The position numbers were made by a program, and so were the translations under genes. Below are positions 1 to 9,332 of a stretch of DNA of 64,000 nucleotides, piece after piece (within the stretch, counting starts at the first letter, position 1; each line of letters starts with the position of its first letter). The notes beneath the pieces were generated by a model. It saw only the letters and a list, made by a program, of their open reading frames with translations. It did not search any database and was not told where the DNA came from. The DNA comes from Acinetobacter terrestris (GTDB lineage Bacteria > Pseudomonadota > Gammaproteobacteria > Pseudomonadales > Moraxellaceae), in assembly GCF_004331155.1 (NCBI RefSeq), contig NZ_SJNZ01000008.1, positions 53,372 to 117,371 on the forward strand, written 5' to 3'.

Positions 1-77
1 CCATTTGTGACATAGGTCTACGAGTAAATTATTGTTAATATAAGGCAAAATCTAGATTTAATTCGGCAACTACATTT

Positions 78-788
78 ATGACTGAACCATACGAAAATCT
101 TGAAGAAAAACAAAATAAGCTGTCGCAAACTAAAGAACGTCAATTTAAAGGCCTGTCTTTAACTGAGCGTAAACAGGCACGTCGTGAAAAGTTGATTGAA
201 GCCGGCATTGAAGCTTATGGCACGCATGGTTTTTTTGCGGTGACGGTAAAAGATATTTGTAATGAAGCCAAACTGACCGAACGCTATTTCTATGAATCTT
301 TTAAGAAAAGTGATGAACTTTTTCAAACCATCTTTTTAAAATTGATCGATCAATTGCAGCACAATGTCATGCAAGCCATCATGCAGGCATCAACCGATCC
401 GCGAAAAATGATTGAATCTGGCTTAACTGCATTACTGACCACCTTAAAAGATAATCCACGTATGGCACGGATTATTTATATCGATGCCATGTTGGTTCAA
501 GAGCTGCATAATCAGGCCACCATTCATGAAACCATGCTGCGTTTTGACCGCATGATTCATGCCTTTGTCATGTTAATGATGCCGCATATTGACCGTTCCG
601 AGCGTGAAATTTCTTTGGTTGCAACCGGACTAAATGGCTACGTCACTCAAATTGCGATTCGCTGGGTGGTGAGTGGTTTTAAACAGTCCATGCAAGAAGT
701 TTTATCGTCTTGCAGTATTGTTTTTCTGTCGCTGCTGGATACTTTCTCAGAAAAAGAAAAAATATTGAAAAAAGAAAGTTCATCTTAA
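78..788 (+). CDS. TetR/AcrR-family transcriptional regulator
   Basis: The 236-residue protein has the TetR layout: an N-terminal helix-turn-helix at about residues 38-85 (AGIEAYGTHGFFAVTV, then DICNEAKLTERYFYESF) and a helical ligand and dimer domain behind it. The basic, charged leader of about 35 residues is longer than in most TetR proteins. Family knowledge says it represses target genes until a small ligand binds; ligand and targets cannot be read from the sequence. It stands alone on the plus strand upstream of phoB, with about 220 bases between them, so it is probably a separate unit. The ATG at 78 has only a weak ribosome site. The family is certain; the role is unknown. Confidence 0.85.
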   Translation: MTEPYENLEEKQNKLSQTKERQFKGLSLTERKQARREKLIEAGIEAYGTHGFFAVTVKDICNEAKLTERYFYESFKKSDELFQTIFLKLIDQLQHNVMQAIMQASTDPRKMIESGLTALLTTLKDNPRMARIIYIDAMLVQELHNQATIHETMLRFDRMIHAFVMLMMPHIDRSEREISLVATGLNGYVTQIAIRWVVSGFKQSMQEVLSSCSIVFLSLLDTFSEKEKILKKESSS

Positions 789-927
789 ACAGCCGAGTAA
801 AATACATACAATGTGTTGAATTCATTATATTTAGATGCCTGATTTAGTTTTAAATTTTCATTTTTCAGCAGAAAAATTGTCACATTTCTTTGCGAAAATT
901 GGCATATCGCCCTTTTCTGCAATGATA

Positions 928-964
928 CTGTCATAATTAATCTTTGTAATAAGCCTGTCATAAA
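928..964 (+). promoter_or_regulatory. Candidate PhoB-binding repeats upstream of phoB
   Basis: CTGTCATAAT at 928 and CTGTCATAAA at 955 are near-identical direct repeats that match the CTGTCAT half of the E. coli pho box. A weaker CTTTGTAATA lies between them at 942. The spacing (14 and 13 bases) is not the canonical 11, so this is a suggestive site for autoregulation of phoB rather than a certain one. Confidence 0.4.
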
Positions 965-1006
965 TACAAAACGGTTCACCGTTAACATCAAATAGGATAT
1001 TGCGTT

Positions 1007-1717
1007 GTGAAAGATGACTATATATTAATCGTCGATGACGAACTTCCCATTCGAGAGATGATTCATACCTCTTTAGACATGGCAGGCTTTCAATGCTTAC
1101 AGGCAGAAGATGCTAAACAAGCCCACCAAATAATCGTGGATCAACGCCCTGCGCTTATTTTATTAGATTGGATGTTACCGGGTGGGATCAGCGGGGTTGA
1201 CCTGTGCCGCCGTTTAAAACGCGATGAAAGCTTAAATGAAATTCCAGTAATTATGCTGACTGCACGTGGTGAAGAAGACCATAAAGTACAAGGCCTCGAT
1301 GCCGGTGCAGATGACTATATGACCAAACCTTTCTCGACCCGGGAACTGGTATCACGGATTAAAGCGGTGTTACGCCGTGCCAATGCCTTAAGTGGCGAAA
1401 AAACCATTGATGCCAATGGTCTGGTGCTTGATCCGGTCAGCCAGCGCGTCAGTTTCGGTGATCATATTTTAGAGATGGGGCCAACAGAATACCGTTTGCT
1501 GGCATTCTTCATGACCCATCCAGAACGTGCCTATACCCGCGCTCAATTGCTGGATCAGGTTTGGGGTGGTAACGTATATATTGAAGACCGTACCATTGAT
1601 GTGCATATTCGCCGTTTACGTAAAGTGCTGGAACCTTTTGGGGTAGACCGCTATATACAAACCGTTCGTGGCACAGGTTACCGTTTTTCGACCCGCACAG
1701 ATGTCGCTTTAGGTTAG
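1007..1717 (+). CDS. phoB: Phosphate regulon response regulator PhoB
   Basis: This is a 236-residue OmpR/PhoB-class response regulator. The receiver domain shows the acidic pair near residue 10, the phospho-acceptor Asp54 in LLDWMLPGG, Thr85 and Lys107 (TKPF). The C-terminal winged helix contains the [16 protein letters not shown] and VRGTGYRF signatures. When phosphorylated by PhoR it activates phosphate-starvation genes. The start is a GTG at 1007 with an AGGA-type ribosome site just upstream. phoR follows after 16 bases, so the two are co-transcribed. CTGTCAT repeats upstream suggest autoregulation. Confidence 0.95.
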   Translation: MKDDYILIVDDELPIREMIHTSLDMAGFQCLQAEDAKQAHQIIVDQRPALILLDWMLPGGISGVDLCRRLKRDESLNEIPVIMLTARGEEDHKVQGLDAGADDYMTKPFSTRELVSRIKAVLRRANALSGEKTIDANGLVLDPVSQRVSFGDHILEMGPTEYRLLAFFMTHPERAYTRAQLLDQVWGGNVYIEDRTIDVHIRRLRKVLEPFGVDRYIQTVRGTGYRFSTRTDVALG

Positions 1718-1733
1718 CCGTTTTTTAGGTAAA

Positions 1734-3101
1734 TTGCGTTTTATGTATGAACCCTACCCCATCCCAGAACTTGCCCGAGAACATAAACGGTTCCGCTACA
1801 GCAGTTTATGGAATTTTGCCAAGCAAGATTTACGTTTACTTGCCTTTTTACTGCTGATTGCAGGTTTAATGGGTATCGGGATGGGGTATTTCTGGATTTT
1901 TATTTTTATCGCTTTTGCGATATTTTTCGCTTTTCAATTACGTTCACTATATTTGGTGAATGAATGGATTTCCAATCGCCCTTACGATGTTCCACCCAAT
2001 TTAGATGGGATTTGGGGGGCATTGCTGTTTAATGTTTATCGTGCACAGCGCCAAGAACGTATTGTACAAGCAGAAATGGTCGGCTTAATTGATCGCGCGC
2101 AATCGTCCTTGGTTGCCCTGGCCGAAGCTGTAGTTTTGATTGATGAATTACACCAGATTGAATGGTGGAATCCCGCAGCGGAAAAGTTGCTCGGAATTCA
2201 ACCCCTAGATCGGGGGCGTAATATTTTAACCCTGCTGCGTCAGCCAAATTTTATTGAATATTTTAACAATATAGATCAGGCACCCGATGGCTTAAAAATG
2301 AAATCTTCTGCCTTTGAAGACCATTATGTTCAAGTCAAAATGACCCGTTTTGGTGGCGAGAGCCGTCTATTGGTGGCTTATGACGTTACCCGCATGCACA
2401 ATTTGGAACAAATGCGTAAAGACTTTGTCGACAATATTTCCCATGAACTGCGTACGCCCCTAACCGTACTCAGTGGTTATATTGAAACCTTTACCGATCA
2501 GGAAGATTTAAATCCACGCTGGAAACGTGCCTTTGACCAGATGCAGGCCCAAACCAGACGTATGAACGCCTTGGTCAATGACTTGCTGTTACTGTCACGT
2601 TTAGAAAGCAACAAGCAGATTGCCAAGAACCAGATCATTGAAATGCCAGGGCTGATGAACCAGCTGTTTGATGATGCTCAAGCCTACAATGTTGACTATC
2701 ACCATACGTTGAATTTAGATATCGACAGTCATTGCGACCTGATTGGTTCAGATACCGAACTTTCCAGTGCCTTCAGCAACCTGATTACCAATGCCATTAA
2801 ATACACGCCTAAAGGCGGAACCATTACCATGGGCTGGCATGATGATGGCGAGCACGGCATCTTTACCGTTGAAGATACCGGCATCGGGATTGACCCCAAA
2901 CACTTGCCGCGTTTAACCGAACGTTTCTATCGTGTTGATAGCGCGCGTAGCCGTCAAACTGGCGGAACCGGTTTAGGGCTGGCCATTGTCAAACATGTGC
3001 TGATGCAACACGGCGCACATTTGGAAATTGAATCTAAAGAAAATCAGGGCTCGACCTTTAAAGTGATTTTTCCAAAAGAACGCCTCTATCACATCAACTA
3101 G
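1734..3101 (+). CDS. phoR: Phosphate regulon sensor histidine kinase PhoR
   Basis: The 455-residue membrane kinase has two hydrophobic segments at about residues 34-70, a PAS domain at about 115-215, a dimerisation domain with the phospho-acceptor His237 in NISHELRTPL, and a HATPase domain with the N box (NLITNAIKYTP), DTGIGI and GTGLGLAIV. It phosphorylates PhoB under phosphate limitation, normally in contact with the Pst transporter and PhoU, which are not in this window. The start is uncertain: a TTG at 1734 sits 4 bases after AGGT, and an ATG at 1743 is in frame. The difference is three residues. Confidence 0.94.
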   Translation: MRFMYEPYPIPELAREHKRFRYSSLWNFAKQDLRLLAFLLLIAGLMGIGMGYFWIFIFIAFAIFFAFQLRSLYLVNEWISNRPYDVPPNLDGIWGALLFNVYRAQRQERIVQAEMVGLIDRAQSSLVALAEAVVLIDELHQIEWWNPAAEKLLGIQPLDRGRNILTLLRQPNFIEYFNNIDQAPDGLKMKSSAFEDHYVQVKMTRFGGESRLLVAYDVTRMHNLEQMRKDFVDNISHELRTPLTVLSGYIETFTDQEDLNPRWKRAFDQMQAQTRRMNALVNDLLLLSRLESNKQIAKNQIIEMPGLMNQLFDDAQAYNVDYHHTLNLDIDSHCDLIGSDTELSSAFSNLITNAIKYTPKGGTITMGWHDDGEHGIFTVEDTGIGIDPKHLPRLTERFYRVDSARSRQTGGTGLGLAIVKHVLMQHGAHLEIESKENQGSTFKVIFPKERLYHIN

Positions 3102-3126
3102 CCGTACCGTACAGATTGGGCTTAAT

Positions 3127-3774
3127 CTAGGCCAGGTTCTGTTCTTTAAACTTGGCACGCTGGTAAGCTGGACGCTCCGCCAAACGTTTTACATAGGCCG
3201 CAATATAAGGATATGAGCCTGATGTTCTTGACTGAATGGCCTCTAAGGGAAAACCCATCTGAATATCGGCAAAAGAAAATTCGCCTGCGACATATTCATG
3301 CTTCGCCAAATAATCTTCCAGATAATTAATATGATCTTTTAAACGCGGTTGAATAAACCCGGCCTTCACCCCTGCGGTGATTTTTTTCGCAACCGGTTTT
3401 ACCAGCCATGGAACCTGTTTCGGTACATTGCTCATGACCAGTTGCATCACCAGTAAAGGCATCAATGAGCCTTCTGCATAATGCATCCAGTAGCGATATT
3501 GCTGCTGATCTTTCTTGTTCTGCAGTTTAAATTGCTGCTGCTGATCATAGTTTTCTTGCAGATACTGCAAAATCACTGCAGATTCGGCAATGGTTTGATC
3601 GGCATCGGTCAACACCGGAGCTTTGGCTAAAGGATGAACCAGTTTTAGTTCAGGTGGCGCGGCAAAAGTCGGTAAGCGCTTATAAAACTTCACCTGATAA
3701 TCCAGAGCCAGTTCTTCTAAAGCCCATAAAATCCGAAAGGAACGCGATTGATCTAAGTGGTGTAAGGTAATCAT
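3127..3774 (-). CDS. Glutathione S-transferase family protein
   Basis: The 215-residue protein has the cytosolic GST plan. A thioredoxin-like N-terminal domain carries HHLDQSRSFRILWALEEL near the start and the glutathione-binding DADQTIAESAVILQYL at about residues 60-75. An all-helical C-terminal domain includes the FADIQMGFPLEA stretch. It probably conjugates glutathione to electrophiles or reduces peroxides in the cytoplasm; the substrate is unknown. I chose the ATG at 3774 because it follows GAGAG at good spacing, whereas an upstream ATG at 3801 gives an atypical nine-residue leader. It converges with phoR. Confidence 0.88.
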   Translation of the reverse strand: MITLHHLDQSRSFRILWALEELALDYQVKFYKRLPTFAAPPELKLVHPLAKAPVLTDADQTIAESAVILQYLQENYDQQQQFKLQNKKDQQQYRYWMHYAEGSLMPLLVMQLVMSNVPKQVPWLVKPVAKKITAGVKAGFIQPRLKDHINYLEDYLAKHEYVAGEFSFADIQMGFPLEAIQSRTSGSYPYIAAYVKRLAERPAYQRAKFKEQNLA

Positions 3775-3873
3775 TATTTTGCTCTCTATTTTTTTCTGCA
3801 TTGACTATACCCATAGCCCTAAAAAAATGACATCCTGCTTTACACAAAATGTCATTTCGATCTGCTCATCAAC

Positions 3874-4272
3874 TTAGACCAGTACAGTATGAATCTCCAG
3901 GCTACGTAATAAGGTCTTGGTCACTGGCGTTTTACTGCTGATCTCTAAAACCTTTTGCTTCAGCTCATCCGATAAAGGCTGTGCAAAAGACAAACGCCGT
4001 TCAATCCACTCTTTGCCTTGTTTATTGGCATTAAAATCGGCTTCAACAGAAAATTCGCCCAGCTCTATGTCTTTATGACTGGCATACATTCGCAGCGTGA
4101 TCATGGTACAAGCAATCAGACCTGAACAAATCAAATCATAAGGTGCAGGGCCTTTATCTTGCCCACCAAAAGATTCGGGTTTGTCGGTGATAAATTGATG
4201 CGTTCCAGTCCTGATCTCGCCCGACCAGGGTTCAGCCAAGCGATGTACTTCTGCATTTGCAATAATGGCCAT
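3874..4272 (-). CDS. OsmC-family protein
   Basis: The 132-residue protein matches the OsmC/YhfA fold: a beta-rich N-terminus (GEIRTGTHQFITDKPESFGG), a central helix with cysteines in LICSGLIACTMITLRMYA, and a C-terminal segment SSKTPVTKTLLRSLEIH. Classical peroxidase members (Ohr, OsmC) have two active-site cysteines, the second in the C-terminal segment. Here that place reads TPVTKTL, as in the broader YhfA-like branch, so peroxidase activity is uncertain. Its start is 46 bases downstream of the pirin stop on the same strand, so the two may be one stress-related unit. Confidence 0.85.
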   Translation of the reverse strand: MAIIANAEVHRLAEPWSGEIRTGTHQFITDKPESFGGQDKGPAPYDLICSGLIACTMITLRMYASHKDIELGEFSVEADFNANKQGKEWIERRLSFAQPLSDELKQKVLEISSKTPVTKTLLRSLEIHTVLV

Positions 4273-4318
4273 GAGGGTAATGGTTCCTAAATATTAGCTT
4301 TATTTTTAAAGTTGATCT

Positions 4319-5266
4319 TTATTTAGAGGCACGCATTTTCTCCGGGAATGCCGGCGCTTCCAAACGTGGTCCCGGATAATCAGCGATACTACCAAAACGT
4401 TCATGTTGTTCAATCCAGTGGTCACGCGCCATGCAAAGTTCTTCCTGGGTACGGCCAACAAAGTTCCACCACAAGAGTATTGGCGACTCAAAAGGTTCAC
4501 CGCCCAGCAACAGAATACGGCTGCCCTTATGCAGCTGAATTTCAATTTCGGCAACACCCGGCTCCAGAACCACCATATTGTCTTCAGTCAGTTCATGACC
4601 ATTCACCACAGCAGCCCCATCCAAAGCCATGAAACCATATTCAAATTTTGGATTGAGTTTAATTCGGGTCGTGGTCGATTCTTTGGCGGTTAAATCCACA
4701 CCGAGTAATTCTGTATGCACGGCTACCGGCGATTTGGTTTTTAAAAACTCACCGACCAGTACGGTAAATTCAACCTGATCTTTTTCAACCACAGGAAGTT
4801 CTGGGTAATGATCAAAGCAGGGTGCCATATTTATTTTATCATCAGGCAGCGCTATCCAGAGCTGTGCCGCATGCATATGGGTTTCAGTGTCCGGAGCAAC
4901 TTCAGTATGTGAAATGCCGTAGCCTGCTGTCATTAAATTGACCTGCTTGGGGCGAATCAACTGTTTTGTGCCCAGACTGTCGGTATGCATCATGGTGCCT
5001 TCAATCATCCAGGTGAAGGTCTGTAAACCGATATGTGGATGCGGTCCAACATCCAGGCCATCACCTTGCGGAAAAGTCACCGGACCGGCATGATCCAGGA
5101 AACACCATGCGCCAATTAAGCGTTTATGGCGACTTGGCAAAGCACGCTTGATCACGGTTCCCTGCCCAATTTCCGCGCTACGTAAAGGAAATTCCTGAAT
5201 AAACTGGTTCACGTATTTTTCACAATCATCTGAATCAGAAAGCTCTGTATAGTTGCTATTGGTCAT
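4319..5266 (-). CDS. Pirin family protein
   Basis: The 315-residue bicupin has the pirin metal-binding motifs: DVGPHPHIGLQTFTWMIEG (two metal His) and YGISHTEV with the third His, followed by a C-terminal cupin and a pirin C-terminal region near the end (LLLGGEPFESPILLWWNFVG). Bacterial pirins are iron-binding cytosolic proteins; some have quercetinase activity and others modulate enzymes or stress responses. Which applies here cannot be read. The gene lies just upstream of the OsmC-like gene on the same strand. Confidence 0.92.
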   Translation of the reverse strand: MTNSNYTELSDSDDCEKYVNQFIQEFPLRSAEIGQGTVIKRALPSRHKRLIGAWCFLDHAGPVTFPQGDGLDVGPHPHIGLQTFTWMIEGTMMHTDSLGTKQLIRPKQVNLMTAGYGISHTEVAPDTETHMHAAQLWIALPDDKINMAPCFDHYPELPVVEKDQVEFTVLVGEFLKTKSPVAVHTELLGVDLTAKESTTTRIKLNPKFEYGFMALDGAAVVNGHELTEDNMVVLEPGVAEIEIQLHKGSRILLLGGEPFESPILLWWNFVGRTQEELCMARDHWIEQHERFGSIADYPGPRLEAPAFPEKMRASK

Positions 5267-5596
5267 ATTTTTATCCTGAATCGTATGGACTAAGCGTGCT
5301 TTAATGGCCTGAATTTATGCTTATGATCATATAGGCTCTTAGCGATTCAGCCTATAGCTAAGTTAATACGCTGAATACCATATGTAGGACAATATTATTT
5401 TTGAAATTTTCCTTAATAAAACAAGACCTTTATTTTTTATTTACTGCAGTATTTGTCTCCTATTCATATGAATTTTATATATAAATAAAATTTTGTCACA
5501 ATTGGCTTAACCATTCATTGTTTATCTTATATACAAAATTTAGTGCTCCACCTATTATTCTTGCTTTATGAATCCCACACAGAAAGGGGTATCTCC
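5267..5596. other. Intergenic region without a recognised gene
   Basis: This 330-base AT-rich gap separates the divergent pirin and cyclase genes and should hold both promoters. I see no hairpin, repeat or RNA gene. The ribosome site GAAAGGGG just before 5597 decides the start of the next gene. Confidence 0.5.
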
Positions 5597-6868
5597 ATGT
5601 TGAGCGGAGATCAACAAAATTTTTATAACAACAATGATAAGAATCCTCATCAGACTGGGATCAATGAGGCTAAAAATTTACATCATGAAACTGCTTATAT
5701 TTTACCCAAGCAGCTGTGTACGATTGAAAATCGAAAAGTGATAGAACAGGAATTACAGCATCCAGCCACACGTATTCCGGACCAATTTGAACCATATTAC
5801 CTGGACTACCAAAATAAGCACCAACGACAATTTTTAAAATGCGTCAACTTTATAGGCCAGATTACCTTTTTAAGTTATTTCTTTGTAGACTGGTTGCTGA
5901 TCCCTGAAATAGGCATGCTTTCCGGTATTTCCCGGCTCATTCTTGTGGTCTGTGCCATATTAATCAACTGGCTCGCATTTCGTTACTGTAAAAATATTAA
6001 AATTCTGGATAGCTTGCTTCCCGTCTATGTGGCGGCAGCAGCTGCACTGTGGCTGGGTCTTCTGATCTTGTCACATAGTGCGCTGGTGACAACCTATATA
6101 TATGCTGCAGTAATTTTTATTTTATTGGGCAATTTGTGTGTACAAGTCTCTTTTCGAAATTCAATTTTCACCTCTGCGCTGATTAGCGCTGTCATATTTC
6201 ATGGTGTATTTCAGCTGGTCAGCCTGGAGGAAATTGTTTTATTTTCGCTCATCTATGCCCCTATTTTATTCCTCAGCATGTATATCAGCTGGAATAATAC
6301 TTTAAATTCCAAACGCAATTTTTTGCGGGTTCTATTAAATGACTGGAACTACTATGCCTTAAGTGAACTGGCGCATACAGATGAGTTAACCCAGCTCAAT
6401 AACCGTCGACAGTTTTTGCAGGTTGCCGAACAGACCATTCAGAAATGGCCAAAATATAATTTAGCCTGTTTATTGATGCTGGATATCGACTTTTTCAAAA
6501 AAATTAATGACACGTATGGACATGATGTAGGCGATGAAGTGCTTCGGATCCTTGCTGAAATTGCGCGTAAGGAAATGCGGCATACAGATGTCTTGGCCCG
6601 TTTTGGCGGAGAGGAATTTATTGCATTGCTGCCCAATACCACACTGGAAGATGCCATCGCCATCGCCAATCGGTTATGTCGAACCATTGAAACTCATCAA
6701 ATCTGTATTAAAGATAAGCTGTTTTTAAATTTTAGTGTCTCGATTGGGGTGTCCCAATTACAACCCAATCAAAAGGATTTGAGTTTACTGATTAAAAATG
6801 CAGATATTGCCCTGTATCAAGCCAAGAAAAATGGCCGCAATCAGGTGGCTATTTATAATTATGGCTAA
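5597..6868 (+). CDS. Membrane diguanylate cyclase (GGDEF domain)
   Basis: The 423-residue protein has a soluble N-terminus, six or so hydrophobic segments at about residues 90-240, and a C-terminal GGDEF domain starting at DELTQLNNRRQF. The active loop reads RFGGEEF and an RxxD inhibitory site (RHTD) lies five residues before it, so activity and product inhibition both look intact. It makes cyclic di-GMP from two GTP. The start at 5597 has a strong GAAAGGGG ribosome site; an in-frame start 18 codons upstream lacks one. The next gene is a paralogue. The signal sensed by the membrane part is unknown. Confidence 0.92.
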   Translation: MLSGDQQNFYNNNDKNPHQTGINEAKNLHHETAYILPKQLCTIENRKVIEQELQHPATRIPDQFEPYYLDYQNKHQRQFLKCVNFIGQITFLSYFFVDWLLIPEIGMLSGISRLILVVCAILINWLAFRYCKNIKILDSLLPVYVAAAAALWLGLLILSHSALVTTYIYAAVIFILLGNLCVQVSFRNSIFTSALISAVIFHGVFQLVSLEEIVLFSLIYAPILFLSMYISWNNTLNSKRNFLRVLLNDWNYYALSELAHTDELTQLNNRRQFLQVAEQTIQKWPKYNLACLLMLDIDFFKKINDTYGHDVGDEVLRILAEIARKEMRHTDVLARFGGEEFIALLPNTTLEDAIAIANRLCRTIETHQICIKDKLFLNFSVSIGVSQLQPNQKDLSLLIKNADIALYQAKKNGRNQVAIYNYG

Positions 6869-7090
6869 TTCAAATCAATTCCTAAAAAGGCTCTTCATCA
6901 AATAATCCTGGTCAGTTTTATCACTAGAGATACGAACTCGGCTTAATCATTTGATAAAAACTTACAACTTATTGATGTAAATTAATTGTTTATTTGGTTT
7001 TACGGCTCCTTTACCATAGAATAAAAATTAATCTATTACATCTATAAAAAAGAATAAAGCACACTTCTATCAATTTAGTAGAAAAATATA

Positions 7091-8269
7091 ATGATCGATA
7101 AATATAAAAAAGAATCTCGTTACTCTATTCAAGAGATTTTAAACCGCCCTTTTGCGCGGATTCCTTCATCCCTGGAACATGAATTTCATAGCTACCAAAA
7201 AGACCAAATTTTTAAATTCTTGTTGCAAGTCAATATTCTTGCCCAATGTGCCTACGTCTTTTACAGCATTGCAGACTGGTATATTCTTGCTGATGTTGGC
7301 CTGCTTGCGGTGTGGTTAAAACTGTCTTATACCGCTTTGATCAGTTTGGTCACGGTACTGATTTACACGTTTAGTCGAAGCCTTAAATTATTTGATTTAA
7401 TGTTGCCCATCTCGATTATTGGGGCCGCTGCGATCTGGTTTTATTTACTCAATTTATCGCATAGTCCAGACACGCCCATTTATTTGTATGCCTCTTTAAT
7501 CTTTGTGGTCTTGGCCAATCTGTGTGTACAAATCCGTTTTATTCCTGCAGTGGTCATCTCGCTGATCATTTCTGCAGTGATTTATACCGGGGTTTATTGT
7601 GTTGTTAATGCTGACTGGCATCAAATAAAGCTATTTTCTCTCATCTACACGCCGGTATTTATGTTCAGTCTTTATATCAGCTGGACTTCAACCCAAAAAT
7701 CAAAAATGTTATTTTTACATAGCAAATTAGATGAAATTAATTGCCAAGCACTTAATATCATTGCGCATCCCGATGTCCTGACCGGGTTGCATAACCGTCA
7801 TCAATTTACCCAACTGGCCGAGCAAGAAATCCAGTCGGCGCAAAAATTTGCCCATCCTATTTGTTTATTAATGTTCGATGTAGATGAATTCAAAAAAATT
7901 AATGACAGCTATGGGTATGATATTGGCGATCAGGTTTTACAACAGATCGCCGAGACCAGCAGCAATATTTTACGTGCCAATGACGTGCTAGCGCGTTTTG
8001 GTGGTGAAGAATTTATTATGCTGTTACCACGCGCCCATTTGGAACAGACCCGGCAAATTGCTGAACGTTTACGCAAAGCCATTGCAAACAGTCATTTAAT
8101 CACTGATGACGGCACCAAGCTTCAATATACCATTTCCATTGGCATCGCTGAATTTAGTGTTCAAAACCCAGATTTGAATAGTGTTATTAAACGTGCTGAT
8201 GAAGCACTTTACCAAGCCAAAAAGAATGGACGTAATCAAACCCGAGGTTATCAGCCTTTCAAGCCTTAA
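7091..8269 (+). CDS. Membrane diguanylate cyclase (GGDEF domain), paralogue
   Basis: The 392-residue protein is a paralogue of the gene just upstream: the same membrane region (both contain SHS and LANLCVQ segments and a YISW before the linker) and a C-terminal GGDEF domain starting at DVLTGLHNRHQF. The active loop is RFGGEEF with an inhibitory RAND site before it. Both copies look functional, so they probably arose by tandem duplication and now answer different signals. About 220 bases separate them, so this gene may have its own promoter. Confidence 0.92.
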   Translation: MIDKYKKESRYSIQEILNRPFARIPSSLEHEFHSYQKDQIFKFLLQVNILAQCAYVFYSIADWYILADVGLLAVWLKLSYTALISLVTVLIYTFSRSLKLFDLMLPISIIGAAAIWFYLLNLSHSPDTPIYLYASLIFVVLANLCVQIRFIPAVVISLIISAVIYTGVYCVVNADWHQIKLFSLIYTPVFMFSLYISWTSTQKSKMLFLHSKLDEINCQALNIIAHPDVLTGLHNRHQFTQLAEQEIQSAQKFAHPICLLMFDVDEFKKINDSYGYDIGDQVLQQIAETSSNILRANDVLARFGGEEFIMLLPRAHLEQTRQIAERLRKAIANSHLITDDGTKLQYTISIGIAEFSVQNPDLNSVIKRADEALYQAKKNGRNQTRGYQPFKP

Positions 8270-8284
8270 TTTTTTGCTTAAATA

Positions 8285-8308
8285 AAAAAGGACGCAAAAG
8301 CGTCTTTA
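8285..8308. terminator. Short hairpin between convergent genes
   Basis: GACGC and GCGTC pair around an AAAA loop, flanked by an A-run on the left and TTTAAT on the right. It can serve the plus-strand cyclase and overlaps the 3' end of the minus-strand endonuclease gene. Confidence 0.5.
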
Positions 8309-9241
8309 ATAATTATCTTCATCAAAACGATCTTGGTCGATTTTATAAATATGAAAACTGCGCTCGACTTGCACACCCAATCCAAATTCAATCATGAGTG
8401 ACGTGAGTTTGTCGCCATCAATTAAGACAATTCCAGATTTTTTAGCTGATTCAATCGCTTCTTTACTAAAATTTGATGTCGTTATAAAAACACCTTTCTT
8501 TGCGACTTGATCCGCCAAAGCACCTTTAAACTGCTGAATATCAGGACGTCCGACTGTATTTTCCCAACGTTTTGCCTGAATATAAATTTTATCTAGCCCT
8601 AAACGGTCTTCACTAATCACACCATCAATTCCACCATCGTTAGTTTTACCAATCGCTTGAGCAGCATCTTGATGTGAACCTCCGTATCCTATCTCTACAA
8701 GAAGATCGACTACTAATCTTTCAAAAAAAGATGGACTATTTTCTTTTACTAATTTCAAAAGATCATTTTTTAATGAAGAAATTAATAGCATTGTTGTATT
8801 TTGAATGATTTCTTCAGGTGTTTGAGTCTCACTTTTTTTAGCAGCATCAATATCTCTAACTGTATCTTTTCGGTTGTTTGACTCTGAACCAGAATTAGTT
8901 CCTAAGTGAAATTCTGAAAATCCATCAAACCTCATCAAAAAATCATTTGTGATGGCGGTAATACTATTTAAATCCAGTTTTCTGCCTTCTGCACTTAATT
9001 CACAAAATGCACGCTTAGGTTGTGAAATTAATCCTGCTTTTACAAGATATGTTTTCGCCCAACCAACTCTACTTTTAAAAATATTATTACCACTAGCTAG
9101 CGATTTATTTAATTCTTCTTCAGTTAAGCCTGATCGCTGAGCTAAAATTTCACTAGCTTGTGAAATTTTAATTGCCTCATCTCGCTCTGATAATAATTTC
9201 ATCAATGGCAACATGAGTTGATCGTAAGTAGGCAATGCCAT
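8306..9241 (-). CDS. Mrr-like restriction endonuclease
   Basis: The 311-residue protein has the Mrr arrangement: an N-terminal winged-helix domain (residues 1-100, DQLMLPLMKLLSERDEAI) and a C-terminal PD-(D/E)xK nuclease domain at about 165-290. The nuclease motifs are FERLVVDLLVEIGYGG, the catalytic Asp in NDGGIDGVI, and QAKRW supplying the third catalytic residues. Mrr enzymes are type IV restriction systems that cut methylated foreign DNA. No methyltransferase or other restriction genes lie nearby, which fits a type IV enzyme. It sits alone between housekeeping genes. Confidence 0.9.
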   Translation of the reverse strand: MALPTYDQLMLPLMKLLSERDEAIKISQASEILAQRSGLTEEELNKSLASGNNIFKSRVGWAKTYLVKAGLISQPKRAFCELSAEGRKLDLNSITAITNDFLMRFDGFSEFHLGTNSGSESNNRKDTVRDIDAAKKSETQTPEEIIQNTTMLLISSLKNDLLKLVKENSPSFFERLVVDLLVEIGYGGSHQDAAQAIGKTNDGGIDGVISEDRLGLDKIYIQAKRWENTVGRPDIQQFKGALADQVAKKGVFITTSNFSKEAIESAKKSGIVLIDGDKLTSLMIEFGLGVQVERSFHIYKIDQDRFDEDNY

Positions 9242-9283
9242 TTATTCTCTCATTAAGTATTTAATTTTTAATAATTATAGGAT

Positions 9284-9311
9284 AAAAAAAGAGCGCCTAA
9301 GCGCTCTTTTT
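9284..9311 (-). terminator. Rho-independent terminator of guaA
   Basis: AGAGCGC and GCGCTCT pair around a four-base loop, with A-runs and T-runs on both sides. It lies just after the guaA stop on the minus strand and could act in either direction. Confidence 0.85.
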
Positions 9312-9332
9312 CTAGTAATTTTCTTTAGAAAA

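Noticed and set aside
785..991. A 68-codon minus-strand open frame between the TetR gene and phoB.
   Set aside because: No ribosome site, unnatural composition, and it would cover the phoB promoter region.
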